Source of the DNA: Impatiens glandulifera | Taxonomy: Eukaryota > Streptophyta > Magnoliopsida > Ericales > Balsaminaceae | Length of the DNA: 64,000 nucleotides | Assembly: GCF_907164915.1 (NCBI RefSeq) | Contig: NC_061862.1 | Location: 31,149,628-31,213,627, forward strand | Reading direction: 5' to 3' | Shown: positions 31,140 through 41,835 of the stretch, one piece after another | Position numbering within the stretch: position 1 is the first letter of the stretch | How the letters are laid out: every line of letters begins with the position of its first letter | Notes under the pieces: generated by a model | Databases searched by the model: none | Seen by the model: only the letters and a program-made list of their open reading frames with translations | Told to the model about the DNA's origin: nothing | Program-made: the position numbers and the translations under genes

Positions 31140-32930
31140 TTGGGTCCACATGTGATTAGTTCCTTGGGCATCCAGACCTTGACAAACTGGACAACTTTCT
31201 TTGCTAAGGTCTTGACCGTCTTTTTGGCACTCGGTTTTGGATACTTAGGCTTTTCTACGAAGGCTTTAAATGAGGGTGATTTGTGGTTTGACCTATGCGG
31301 TTGAGGATTGGCTCTCCTATTTTTGAGCAGGTCGGCTTTCCTTTTCTCAGGGTGAAGCCACTTCTCAGAGTCGGTTGGACCTCATAGGTTAGTTTTTCTG
31401 CCGTATAGTATGCGGTCAACTCCTCTTCAGCGGTTAAGGAGCTTCTAATGAAACTTATAAGAGGATGGTCACCCTTTGTAAACCTTAATTTGTCTACAGG
31501 TTTTTGGTTTTTGGATCTATCATTTTTGTAACCTAGGCCAAACATACAGAAAGGGTGTCTCTTATAACTACACATCTTCTTTACCATGTCACTAGATCTC
31601 TTATATGCGGCCATTTTATACTAGAGGCGGGCATTTTCCTCTTTGGTTAGTTCTCGAACTGGTTCACTAGACTATTCGGTCTTGAGTGGTGATTCAGGTG
31701 CTAATTCGGTTTATAAGGTAGGGGTTTCATCAGGTTCTATGATCTCTGGTTCGGTTAGAACGGATATTTCTAGTTCTGTCAGAATGGGTACTATAGGGTC
31801 GGCTCTAAAGTTGAGTTGCTTAGGTAACATGGCTAGTAGGTTCTTATACTCTGCTACCATATCATTCAATGCATTGTATAACTCATCTTTAGTAAATTCT
31901 TCACAAGGAGAGTCAAATACATGTTCCTCATTTGCCATGAGGCATGTGAGTTCATCATCACTGTCACTGTGAGCCCATAAGCTTCTTCCATCATCGGCTA
32001 TCAGTGCTTTCTAAACCTCACTTCCTTCACCGGTTTGTTGGTAGTTATTTCAGTTATTTTGATTGTCCGGTTTCCGGTCATCCCTCCTAGGTTTTCTGCA
32101 TTCCCACTTGAAATGTCCCAAACAGTTACAGTTATAGCATCTTACATTGGATTTATCACCATAGTTGTAGTTTGTCGGTTGGCTTCTTTTCATGAACCTC
32201 CCAAACTTCTGTGCAAGCATTGCCATGGCATCCTCGGTGAACTGTTCGGCGGTTCTGGTTGGTGCAGGTGCAGCCGGTTCTGTGGATGTGATCAATGCTC
32301 TGGTTGAGGTTGAGGCCGAAACCTCTTCTTCAGTCCTAGATCTCATTTCGAACTCATATGCCTTAAGATCTTCGAATACATCATGTAGTTTCATCTTGCT
32401 TAGGCAGTTTGATTCCCTCATCACCATTGTCTTTATGTCCCACGCACTTGGAAGAGATCTTAATGCTTTCATGATGACCTCCTTGTTATCATACTTCTTT
32501 CCAAGAGTTGCTAGCTCGTCTAACACACCTGTGAACCGGTCACTGTATTCTCTCATTGTTTCTCCCGGTTTCATCTTGATGCTTTCAAACTTCTAAGTGC
32601 CTACCATTACCTTGTTTTCCTTGGTTCTTTCATTTCCCTCATAAATCTGAATAACCGTGTCCCATGTTTCCTTTGCGGTTTTGCAGTCTCTGATCTTGCA
32701 GTACGTGTTTCTGTCCACACTGTTGGAGATCCGGTTTCTGGCATGGTTATCTAGGTTATTTCTTCTCCTGTTTCAGCTGTCCATTCCTTCCTGTCCTTGT
32801 CAATGATTATCGGTCATTCGGATAAAATGAACTGCATCTTGTCATCCATGGTGATTAAATGCAGGTGCATGCGTGCCTTCTAGTTGGCAAAGTCATCACC
32901 TTCTAGCGTTGGGGGCCTATCGAAAGACAT
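31140..32930 (-). pseudogene. Copia gag (UBN2 type, CCHC zinc knuckle), broken
   Basis: Gag begins at an ATG at 32930 (MSFDRPPTLEGDDFAN), 40 bases inside the primer binding site. A UBN2-like capsid part lies at 32574-32300 (MREYSDRFTGVLDELATLGK, MKALRSLPSAWDIK), and the CCHC knuckle C-Y-N-C-N-C-L-G-H-F-K-W-E-C at about 32140-32099. A linker to the protease follows (31938-31711, 31614-31255). Several stops (TAG after DDFAN where Trp is expected, others near 32820, 32020 and 31715) and frame changes make it non-functional. Confidence 0.85.
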
Positions 32931-32955
32931 GCTTGCTTGAGTATTGAAACTAACT

Positions 32956-32967
32956 GCTCTGATACCA
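32956..32967 (-). promoter_or_regulatory. Primer binding site, initiator tRNA-Met type
   Basis: On the minus strand, TGGTATCAGAGC follows the 5' LTR after two bases. This is the usual Copia primer site, complementary to the 3' end of plant initiator methionine tRNA, and fixes the orientation of the element. Confidence 0.95.
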
Positions 32968-32969
32968 AT

Positions 32970-34215
32970 TGTTAGGATCTAGGTCGCGGCTGGAGGATCG
33001 GGGTTGGACCGGTTAACGCGTCTCACTCAAAGGGTGGTGATTAATCCGGTTAGAGATTAACACCAGGGTTTTAATACTACACAAACTGTCACAAACCCTT
33101 GAACCAGGTTCAAGCGCGGAAGAGGTTTGTTTCAGGTTGAAGCAGCACACTCACAAAATAGGCAGAACCGGTTTTGAATAAGACATGTTTGGAAATTGAT
33201 GGGTCGGTTTTTGTAACTTGGTGATTCGGTTTAGATAGTGTGGAGTCGGTCAAAATGGTGTAGGTCGGTTAGTACAGGTCGGTTATAAAGTAAGTCAGGC
33301 GGAAAGTAAATAACAAGACAAGTTTTTATGGATGTTCGGAGATAAAACTCCTACGTCACCCCTTCCTCTCGAAACCGCAAGAAGGATATTCACTAAGGAA
33401 TACAAATACAATCCGATCGAGACTTATTTCCTGCTCGATAACACCCGTACAATTTATACCGAAATTGTAAATACACACTTCAACTTTAACACTTAGGCCT
33501 TTTCTAGAGAGAGAACACAATCTTATCACTTGTAAATTAATTGTTCACTATGTCCCCTTGTGTCCCACATTACTCCTCTTCAGCTGCTCCTTTTATATGT
33601 GAAATATGCCAACGGTCATATTTCATTTCCTTGAATTTGATTGGTGGAGCAGAGGTTCAGTGATTCAGACCTAGCGGTCAACCTCACAGAGTTGGCAATC
33701 TGTTCTTCCAGTATATAGGACAAACCGGCTAGGTTTGTCTTTTACTCAATGTGGTAACTGTCTGTTAGACAGTTGTCTGTACTTGGAAGATTGCCTTTCT
33801 GATTTATCCTGAAGTGGAAAGATCTTGTAGGACTGTCTTCTGCAGCCTGCAGACTTGTATGAATATGGAAATGTTCAGTCTGTTCCTTTTGTATCATTCT
33901 CAACAGATATCTGAAGTATCTTCTTATGCTGGTCGGTCATTTGACTTTTCACCGGATGGCTTTCGGTGTGATTGGTTTAACCGGACGGTTTCCGGTTATT
34001 CCTTTGCCTTCTAGCTGATCGGTTGTCTGGTGTTTCCGGCTTTTAGTTTTGGCCGATCCTATCTTTCTTTGTGCGGTCATGTTCCTAGTCGGTTTAATAA
34101 CTTGACCGGTTAATCTTCTTAACCGGTTCATTTGTTTGACCGGTCCGGTTCTTTGTTCCTACATGGGAGGTTTATTTATGTTAAGTTCTGTTGACCGGTC
34201 TAATTTTATCTAACA
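32970..34215 (-). repeat. 5' LTR of the Sirevirus-like element
   Basis: 1,246 bp, TGTTAGG...TAACA, followed by the ATTAT duplication. It matches the 3' LTR along its length. The TATA box (minus strand ATATAAAAG) lies at 33590-33598; the shared GAAGGGGTGACGTAGGAG word is at 33348-33365 on the minus strand. Confidence 0.93.
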
Positions 34216-34220
34216 ATTAT

Positions 34221-34455
34221 TAATTAAAAAATATAAACAAAAATAAAAAATAAAAAGTAAAATGGTTAAAACATAAATGGTTTTTTGGCGACGCTTAAAT
34301 TCATGTTACCGATGCTTAAATAAGCGTTATTATAACTTGTGCCGACCCTACTTATGGCGACGCAAAAATAAAGGTCGGTGATATTTTTGGCGACGCTTTT
34401 AAGGGTTGGCAGAAGTCTTTTTAAGGGTCGACAGAGGTCATTTTTGTTGTAGTGC
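34221..34455 (-). mobile_element. Orphan CACTA-type terminus
   Basis: The block closes with the reverse complement of CACTACAACAAAAATGACC at 34455, a common CACTA terminus, and holds repeated TTGGCGACGCTT-type words (34285-34400) like subterminal repeats. I cannot find the opposite end. It is a different family from the CACTAGTA elements elsewhere in the window. Confidence 0.5.
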
Positions 34456-36340
34456 GAAAGCTACAGTAAGTTCATATGATCATGAAGAACAAAAGGCCTA
34501 ACATAAATCACGATTTTGAAGTGCTTACAAAGATCAATTTTAAAACACCATTTCTATGTCAAATTTTGGGATCTTTTAAATTAGGTCATTTCAAGGCCTG
34601 ATTTTTGTTCCACTAGCTTTTGAAATATTGAATATAGTTTATATAACCCAAAACAAGAACATCATAACATCATTAAAACCATGTTTAAAGATTTAAATCA
34701 AAATCCAATTTTTTTCAAAAACTCAATTTGATCGAACATGATCAAAGTGATGAAACAGTTGCTTAGAATTCATTATAACATGTTAAAAAACATGCATAAC
34801 AACTAATTGGATCAACAAATCCAGATTAAAAGCAAGAATATGAAATTTTAAAATTCGAAAATTTTAAGCTTTTTTTCAAAATTTTAGTTTAATCAAACAT
34901 GATCAAAACATGATTACAGTTGTTTAAAAATTATTCAAACATGTTTATAAACATGTATATCAACTAATTGAACCAAAAAATTTGAATTTAACTCAAGAAC
35001 ATGAGAATTAAAAAAAAATCAAGTTTTCAAGTTTATTTTTTCTAAAATTTTTTATTCATATAGATTTGATCCAATTTCTTTCAATAGAAATCATATATGT
35101 GATATATAGAATGATTCTCAACAAAAAAAAATTCTGTAATCAACGTTAATAACAAGATCAAACCGATCAAACAAGAATATTTGAAAAAATTCAAATTTTT
35201 CAATCACAAATCGTGATACAAACGATGTGGATGCATACCAACAGTGGGAGAACACTCATGAGGTGTGTTAATAGCTATTCAAGAGCCTAAAATGAAGTTT
35301 GGTTCGTCGGAACAGTTTTTGACAAAAAAAACAGTTCGCTAGAATCTTCAAAGTTTGATTTCATGTGACGGTGATTGATGGGTTATTGTTTGATGATTTG
35401 GTCTACAGACCTTGGGGGAGTATTTATAGGGTGGATAAGTCAGTTGAGGAAGGTTAATTTTGGACGAATTTAACCTCCGACGAGCTTGTCTCTAAAATCC
35501 TATCCGGTAGTTGGCCTTATCTACAATGGGATAAGGCTGGAGGATAAGGGGGAAACATATGTGCTAACAAGGGGTCACGTGGCCAAAAAATCAAGGGATT
35601 TGATCGCCTATGGAGGAATCTAGAGCTTCTAGAAGGTTGGACGCCGTCGAGGTTGCGATTCTGGTGAGGTCGCGATTCCAATGAAGAATACGAAGTAAAC
35701 GACGTTGTTTCGTGTAATAGGACACCAAGTTCCGTCTAGTTCTGTCAATGGTTAGCCTGGTTGACTAACGGGGTTAGTTTTTCCCGTTAATTGATTTAGT
35801 GCAGGCGTGCGCGCGTGGATTCACTATATCCGGTTGTGTGGGAGTGTCTGGGCTGTTGGATGAGATATGGGTGCTCATCTGATGGTCCAAAATCCTGCTG
35901 CAGAGATTAAACATAATATCAGTTAAACATGATTATACAATTATATTTTTATTTAAAAAGTTATTAAAAATGGTTTTTAATCCCTTTTAAATCCATTTTT
36001 CACCAAAAATTTCACAAAAAATATTTATGTAATCATAATAACAATTACGATCATATTTATTTTTGGTATTTTGGGGTGTTTTATTTAATTGCCTTAAGTC
36101 ATAAATTAAACATAATTTATGATTAAATCACAATTAAATATTTTTAACCCCTTCTTTGGTCTAATTTGGGTAAAATAGATACAATATTTTATCCTCAAAT
36201 TATTTTTAGATTTTTGGAAAATTGCCTTATTTAAGGTTTAATTATCAAAATAATTAACCCTTAATTAGGTTTTAATTCCTTCTTTAAGATATTTTGAATA
36301 TAAAAATCCAAAATACTATTTTAATATCGAAAAGTGTGTT
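34456..36340 (-). repeat. Probable LTR fragment of an unidentified retroelement
   Basis: A TATA box on the minus strand (CCTATAAATACTCCC, 35417-35431) lies inside AT-rich sequence; 35940-36330 has an inverted relative at 16720-17140. 34456-35230 is AT-rich with repeated AAACATGATCAAA-like and CAACTAATTGGATCAA-like words. No coding motif. I infer an LTR from repeat status and the TATA box; the element is not identified. Confidence 0.4.
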
Positions 36341-36399
36341 CGAGGTTTGATCATAAAAAAGTGTACCCTAACTTACAATGAGGTAGAAGGATAAGACAT

Positions 36400-37420
36400 G
36401 GATGGCACCGGATGTTAGTGAGGAGTCATCATAATGAATTGTGGTTGGGGAGATTACATGATCTTCATTTGCTTGTTGTCTTCTACTGGGGATAGAGTAC
36501 CACAATAATATTATCTTACGTTGGGAAGATGACAAAGTGTTGTTGGGGATGAGTCATGATAATGGATCATTCTCTTTTTTATTGAATCTTGCTAAGGATA
36601 GACTATGACAATAGTCTTACCATGTTAGGGAGTAAGAGTAACTTCAACTAGGGATTGATTATTACAATAATCCTGTCATAACAATGATCGATGGTGCCTA
36701 TCAACAGATAGGACTCACCTGGGGAGTAAAAAGAACCCTTAGTGAGGTAAGGATCTCGTGTCAGTAAGACTACCTATCGAAAAGTAAGACTCTCCCAAGG
36801 AATGCTCTCCTAGGAATAAATTCCTACGGGGATAGAGGTAAAACTCTCGGGGGATAATGATAACAATCATACCGCGTCCATCAATAAATGGAATCCACTA
36901 CTAGAGATTAGTCATTAAAATGACTCTCGAGAATGTCTGTAATGTAAGATAGTATCTACAACTAGGACTTTCTGGAAATGAAGAGAATTCTCTACTAAGG
37001 ATGAAGGAAGCTCTTCTGGATGACGTGACAACAATCGCGTTGGGTGGTGATAACAATCACGTTGTTTGGGGAATGTAGTAATTGTCGCTCTATGAGGATG
37101 ATTACAATCGTGCTAAGGATATATGTTATAACAATGACCTATGGACAAGATGAGTGACAACAATCACTTTGGTGGGGATTGGTCATAACAATGACCGTTA
37201 TAGATACCAAGAGATATGGCTTACTCTTGCAGGGGATAGGTAAGAACATTCTCTTTGAGGGGATTGGTTATAATAAGCCTCATAGCCGTCAATCCGTTGG
37301 GGATGGGTTATAACCCATCTGGATGCCAATATGTTGGGGATATGTTATTACAATAACCTATATAGATTCCTATTAGAATAGGGCTTTAATAATCATAACA
37401 ATGATCTTTTGTGCCTATTA
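36400..37420. repeat. Degenerate array of GGGGAT...GGTCATAACAATGACC-like units
   Basis: About fifteen irregularly spaced, diverged units share a GGGGAT head followed by an imperfect palindrome such as GGTCATAACAATGACC (around 37178-37198) or AATGATAACAATCAT (36857-36871). Spacing varies from about 30 to 70 bases. No protein frame is preserved. It looks like an old minisatellite or the repeat-rich part of a large retroelement. Confidence 0.55.
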
Positions 37421-38839
37421 AATAGGGCTTTTAGAAAGGTCTTGTATGAAGTGACATTTACAACTGATTGAACATCCTGCTTCTGCTGAGGATTGTTCAT
37501 GAAAGGAGTTGTTCTGATTTGGAAGCTTATCTTTCCTAGACCTGACAAAATATCCTTCACAATTGGGTTAAAACCGTCGACCTTGTAAGGATTTTAGCAC
37601 TTAGGAAGCTTTCCTATAAAGTTTTTCCTTTCGTCTTGCAAAGTGTCCTTCACAGTTAGGTGAAGTTGTCGACTCTTTGGGGGAAATAAGGGAATCATTC
37701 AACATAAACTTTCCCTTTGGGTTTACAAAGTATTTTTCATAACTTGGTTGCCACATGAACCCGTTATTTTATTACTTTATAAGGTGGGAAGCTTTAATAA
37801 AAGCTACTTGGGGAATGAATTATTCTCAATTCTATCTTAGATAAGGTTTGAAAGTAGAAGAAACACTGGTCTCACCCATGTAATAGGGTGACTTGGATTT
37901 GAAACGTATTCGGGGCTAGGACATGAGCATTCCTGTGTTGATAGGGATTATTTCGTTTCTGAAAGATCCCGAGCTCCTTATTCTCCTATGTTAAGATGTG
38001 AATGATAAATTTGACATCGTGCAAATGATTATCCAATATATTAACTTGTGGGGAAGGTGACTATAAAGTCATATTCAGTTCTATTTTTGGCTTCTTTTGC
38101 CATGGGCCGCAATTCTTCGAAAGTTCGGTTATTCCAGGCATAATCACAGAGAGTTTCAACGTTTCGGATGGAGAATTTTTTTTTTTTTAACTTTCAGGGT
38201 ATATCTGATGGAATCCATATGTTTTGCTCTAGCGATAGTCATCGAGACAGCCGCCCGAGTGAGCACAAACGTTGATTTCAGCACCTCAATCTACACGAGA
38301 GTGTGTTTTTTTTTTAAAATTTGGTCCCCAGGGTATCAGAAGGAATCAATACGTTCTACTATTGCGATAGTCATCGGGGCAGTCGCCCGAGTGAGTATGA
38401 ACGATGACTTCATCTTGACCTGTACGGGATTTTTGTGGTTATATATTTTTGAAGCCTTGAGTTTAGTTCTCTTTGTTCTCTTGTATAAAGGGGAATGAGA
38501 CGTCCTTTCTCAATTGCAGCTTTGGCTTGACTTTTGGGGGTTTATTTCAGTTCTTTTTCTAAAGCCTTCCTTTGAAGGTTAATTTTCTAAATAATGTAGC
38601 ACGGAAACGAGCTTATTAAGGATACCCATCGATATGATTTTTTTGGAAACTCGAGGTTTTGTTTGGGGAGATCAATCGTTGTTTGATTGCAAGAGATGCT
38701 CTTGGCTTTCACCCTTACTTGTTTCCTAAAATCTTTATCACCGGTTGATGATAATAACCAGGGTTTCCACTGTTCTAAGACCTTGTGGGGATAGAACTAT
38801 AAATAGCTTCTTGATCTTACTGAGCTTGCTGAGACTAGA
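37421..38839. other. Retroelement-like non-coding stretch with a duplicated block
   Basis: No pol or gag motifs. A block of some 75 bases at about 38208-38290 (GCGATAGTCATCGAGACAGC, CGCCCGAGTGAG) recurs at about 38342-38425 with changes, each near a run of T or A. 37440-37770 has CCTTCACAATTGGGT / CCTTCACAGTTAGGT repeats. Possibly untranslated sequence of a large gypsy element; I cannot name it. Confidence 0.4.
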
Positions 38840-39830
38840 CCTATACAAAGGCTGCCTATGTATCTGTTGAAGCTTATAGAGTGTATAATAATCAAACTCT
38901 AACTGTTTAAGAATTTTACCATATCGTCTTTGATTAATTTGTTGAAAACAAATCTGATGAAATCATTGAAGTTGCTAACAGGTTGGAAGCAACTACACTC
39001 CAATCTGATAGTGATGATGAAACTCCGGTCTACAGGATAAACTCGTTTGATTAGACGGTTGATCCGGTTGATTTTCAACCATACTTCCAAACTACAAATC
39101 AATAGACAACTGATAGTCTGGACATCGCGGGGCCGTCTAACTAGACGTTTGATCCTTTAGGACCAAGCTTCAAATGGAACAGAAATCATCCACCCGAATT
39201 AATAATTGGTAATCCTAATGCTCCTCTTAGAACCAGACATTAATTATTGGATGAAATTGCAAACTCCACCTTTATTTCTCAAATTGAGCAAAAATAATTG
39301 ATGAAGCATTTCTTGTTCCAGATTGGATAAATTCCATGTAAGAGGAGTTGAATCAATTTGAATGAAATAAAGTTTGGCATCTGACTCCATGATCGACTAA
39401 TCAATCGATTATTGGAACCAGATGGGTTTTTCGAAACAAGCTTGGTGAAGATGTCTTGATTGTGAAAAACAATGCCCGGTTGATAGCTCAAGGCTATAGG
39501 CAGGAGGAAGGAATTGGCTTTGAGAAGTCATTCGCCCCTATTGCTAGACTTGAAGCATTCAGAATCTTTCTAGATTATGCATCTTTCAAGAATTTTAAAG
39601 TTTATCAAATGGATGTAAAAAGTACATTTTTAAATGGAATTTTAAATGAGGATGTGTATGTTGAACAGACACGCCTGGCTTTCAAGATCACTCATTGCCT
39701 AATCATGTTTTTAAACTTGACAAAGCTTTATATGGTCTGAAGCAAGATCTTAGAGCTTGGTATGACACTTTAACTATGTTTTTATTTGATCATAATTTTA
39801 TCATAAATAAAAACCATTTGAGTTTTAAAA
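38840..39830 (+). pseudogene. Copia pol fragment (integrase C-terminus to start of reverse transcriptase)
   Basis: Broken plus-strand frames show AYRVYNNQTLTV-like (38855-38910), SDSDDETPVYR, RNHPPELIIGNPNAPLRTR (39178-39240), then an open frame 39456-39740 with [20 protein letters not shown], and [20 protein letters not shown]. The order and wording follow the Sirevirus-type pol at 29900-28950, but divergence is larger. Stops are frequent, and both ends of the element are missing. Confidence 0.8.
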
Positions 39831-41230
39831 TTTAACATAAATGTCCAAATACATTGGAAAATTTGTTGATGTTAGCATAAAATGAGTATTTAAGATTGAA
39901 GTTTTCTGATAACTTCTCTATATATCAATGTGTAACCGATAGAATAAAAAATAGAGTTACATGAGAAATAAAGTCGATTTTGTTTAGTTTTAAGACAAAT
40001 ATCACGTCCAAAAATATTATTCAAGACAGATTTTGACATTGAAATGAATGATATTTTATGGAATCAACTAAGGTATACCAAGTCTTTTCTCACCTAATCC
40101 AACTATCTCATCATTGTATAGGTCATAAAACTAACAAAAATATGGGTGAAAACAATTTTTAAATTCATATCATTTTATAGTTTAATTTGAAACACCCCTC
40201 TATATGATTTTGGTAGTGTTATCTCGTAAAAAAGACATGAATACGTTTAATATGTTTTATGGTTTTAATCATTTTCAATCACAACATATGTCTATTTCCA
40301 ATCGTATAGATTATTCTTTTATCATAGTTGTAATTATTTTCCAAGCAAAAACCAGAAGTTATTTCATATCGGTAAATCGGATTAGAGAGAAACCTAACAA
40401 TTATATTTATAGAAGATAAGTTCGATAAATTTTGAACTTTTCAGATTAATTAAATTATATTTATATTTTATCGATAAGATCAATACTCTTGAACTTGCTC
40501 GGATTAATTAATTTATATTTACATTCTATTGACGAGTACTCTTGAACTCCTCAAATAAGTTTGTTATTGTGTAATAAATAACTACATTAAATAGAAAGTA
40601 AAAAAATCAATATATTTAAGGGTTTAACAAACAATTAATATAATTTAAAGTAAATAAAATCAATAAATTTGAATAAATAAGTTACAAATAACACGAATAA
40701 AACTAACCTATGTCATTGTCAAATTTTATTTGAAGAATGAGATTGATTAGTTGTTCATCTGTTATATTTGTTCAATAATTTAATGATTATAATTTGTTTG
40801 TGTCTATTAATGAAACATAATAATTGATTCTTAACATACTTGATAGTATTAAAAAGTGAATTCATAATTATGTAACTAAAATGACATAATGGTCATTGTT
40901 TTGAAAAACAAAAACGTGCTTCAGTATATTCAAATTTTTAAATGGAATTAATCAATTACATCATAATATTAAGGACAATATATAAAATAATCTAACTACT
41001 TGCATTATATTGATTGCATTATATTGAGTGATTTTATTGTGACTTCGGTATAATCAATAAATCAGACTTCAACAAAAAAAAAAATTGTTGAGGGTTCAAT
41101 ACTCTTCTTTACGTTTGAATGATATCGTGCACATCGATTTGAATATCTCTTCAATTTTTTTTTCTCCATCTAGTTAATATTAAAAGTAGAGCAAGTAGAG
41201 GCATGTGAGGTGTCTTATTCCATGTGAGAC
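39831..41230. other. AT-rich spacer
   Basis: No coding similarity, RNA gene or clear repeat. Short TTAATTAATTTATATTTA-like words recur near 40445-40525. Nothing I can name. Confidence 0.5.
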
Positions 41231-41614
41231 TGTTGGGAAGAATGAATAATATGTGTGACACCCTACTTTAGATTCAGGTGAAGATGATAAAATATTATCT
41301 GTGCACCTAAGACCAATACATAATGTTATAACGGATGCGAGAACAATGATAATAATAATAATAGTAAAAGACAGAATGTAAGCGACACCCGATTTAACGC
41401 GGTATCCAGCAAAAGTGCTGACTAATCCACGAGTAGAGCCACTGAAAAATATTTCACTATAATCGTTAACACGGATTACAGATACTCAAAATAGTTCAAG
41501 AGAAAACTAACACCCAAGCCCTTTATTTATAGGGCCAGGTCAAGACATTTTTCTTTCTCACTTCCTATGTGGGACAAACACCCAAAAAGAATATTCTAGG
41601 CAAAGAAACCAACA
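41231..41614 (-). repeat. 3' LTR of the Tork-like Copia element, with adjacent polypurine tract
   Basis: 384 bp, TGTTGGG (41231) to CCAACA (41614). On the minus strand the tract AAGGTGGAGATT (41615-41627) abuts it. A TATA box in the minus direction (CCTATAAATAAAGGG) is at about 41519-41535. There is no partner LTR in the window. Confidence 0.8.
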
Positions 41615-41835
41615 AATCTCCACCTTGACTTGAATATTTTCCCAGATAGCCAGATGCACCAGATGTACGTTAAATACCAGATGTGTCAGATGCATTATAC
41701 TGAATGCCCAGATAAACAAAACATATGCATTACACTGAATGCCCAGATGTGAATGCTCTGCCTCAGGCCTTGCCCCTTCAAGAGCAATCAACAGCTTCTA
41801 ACATTGAGCAAGTACAAACAGTGTTGAAACTTGCT

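Larger units (their letters stand above)
20433..34215 (-). mobile_element. Complete Sirevirus-like Copia LTR retrotransposon with a three-ORF accessory cassette, 13,783 bp
   Basis: LTRs at 20433-21711 (3') and 32970-34215 (5') both start TGTTAGG and end TAACA; ATTAT flanks the element on each side (20428-20432, 34216-34220). The internal order on the minus strand is: primer binding site, gag, protease, integrase, reverse transcriptase, RNase H (Copia order), then ORFs A, B and C, then the polypurine tract. UBN2-type Gag, the pol sequence and the repeated polypurine tract point to the Sirevirus lineage. The length is large for Copia because about 5.5 kb of extra genes follow pol. LTRs differ by a few per cent, mostly C/T and G/A, plus small indels, so the insertion is fairly young although gag-pol is already broken. 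Confidence 0.93.

Noticed and set aside
41558..41791. 77-codon minus-strand frame spanning the LTR/polypurine border
   Set aside because: It crosses the LTR boundary and has no similarity to Copia proteins.
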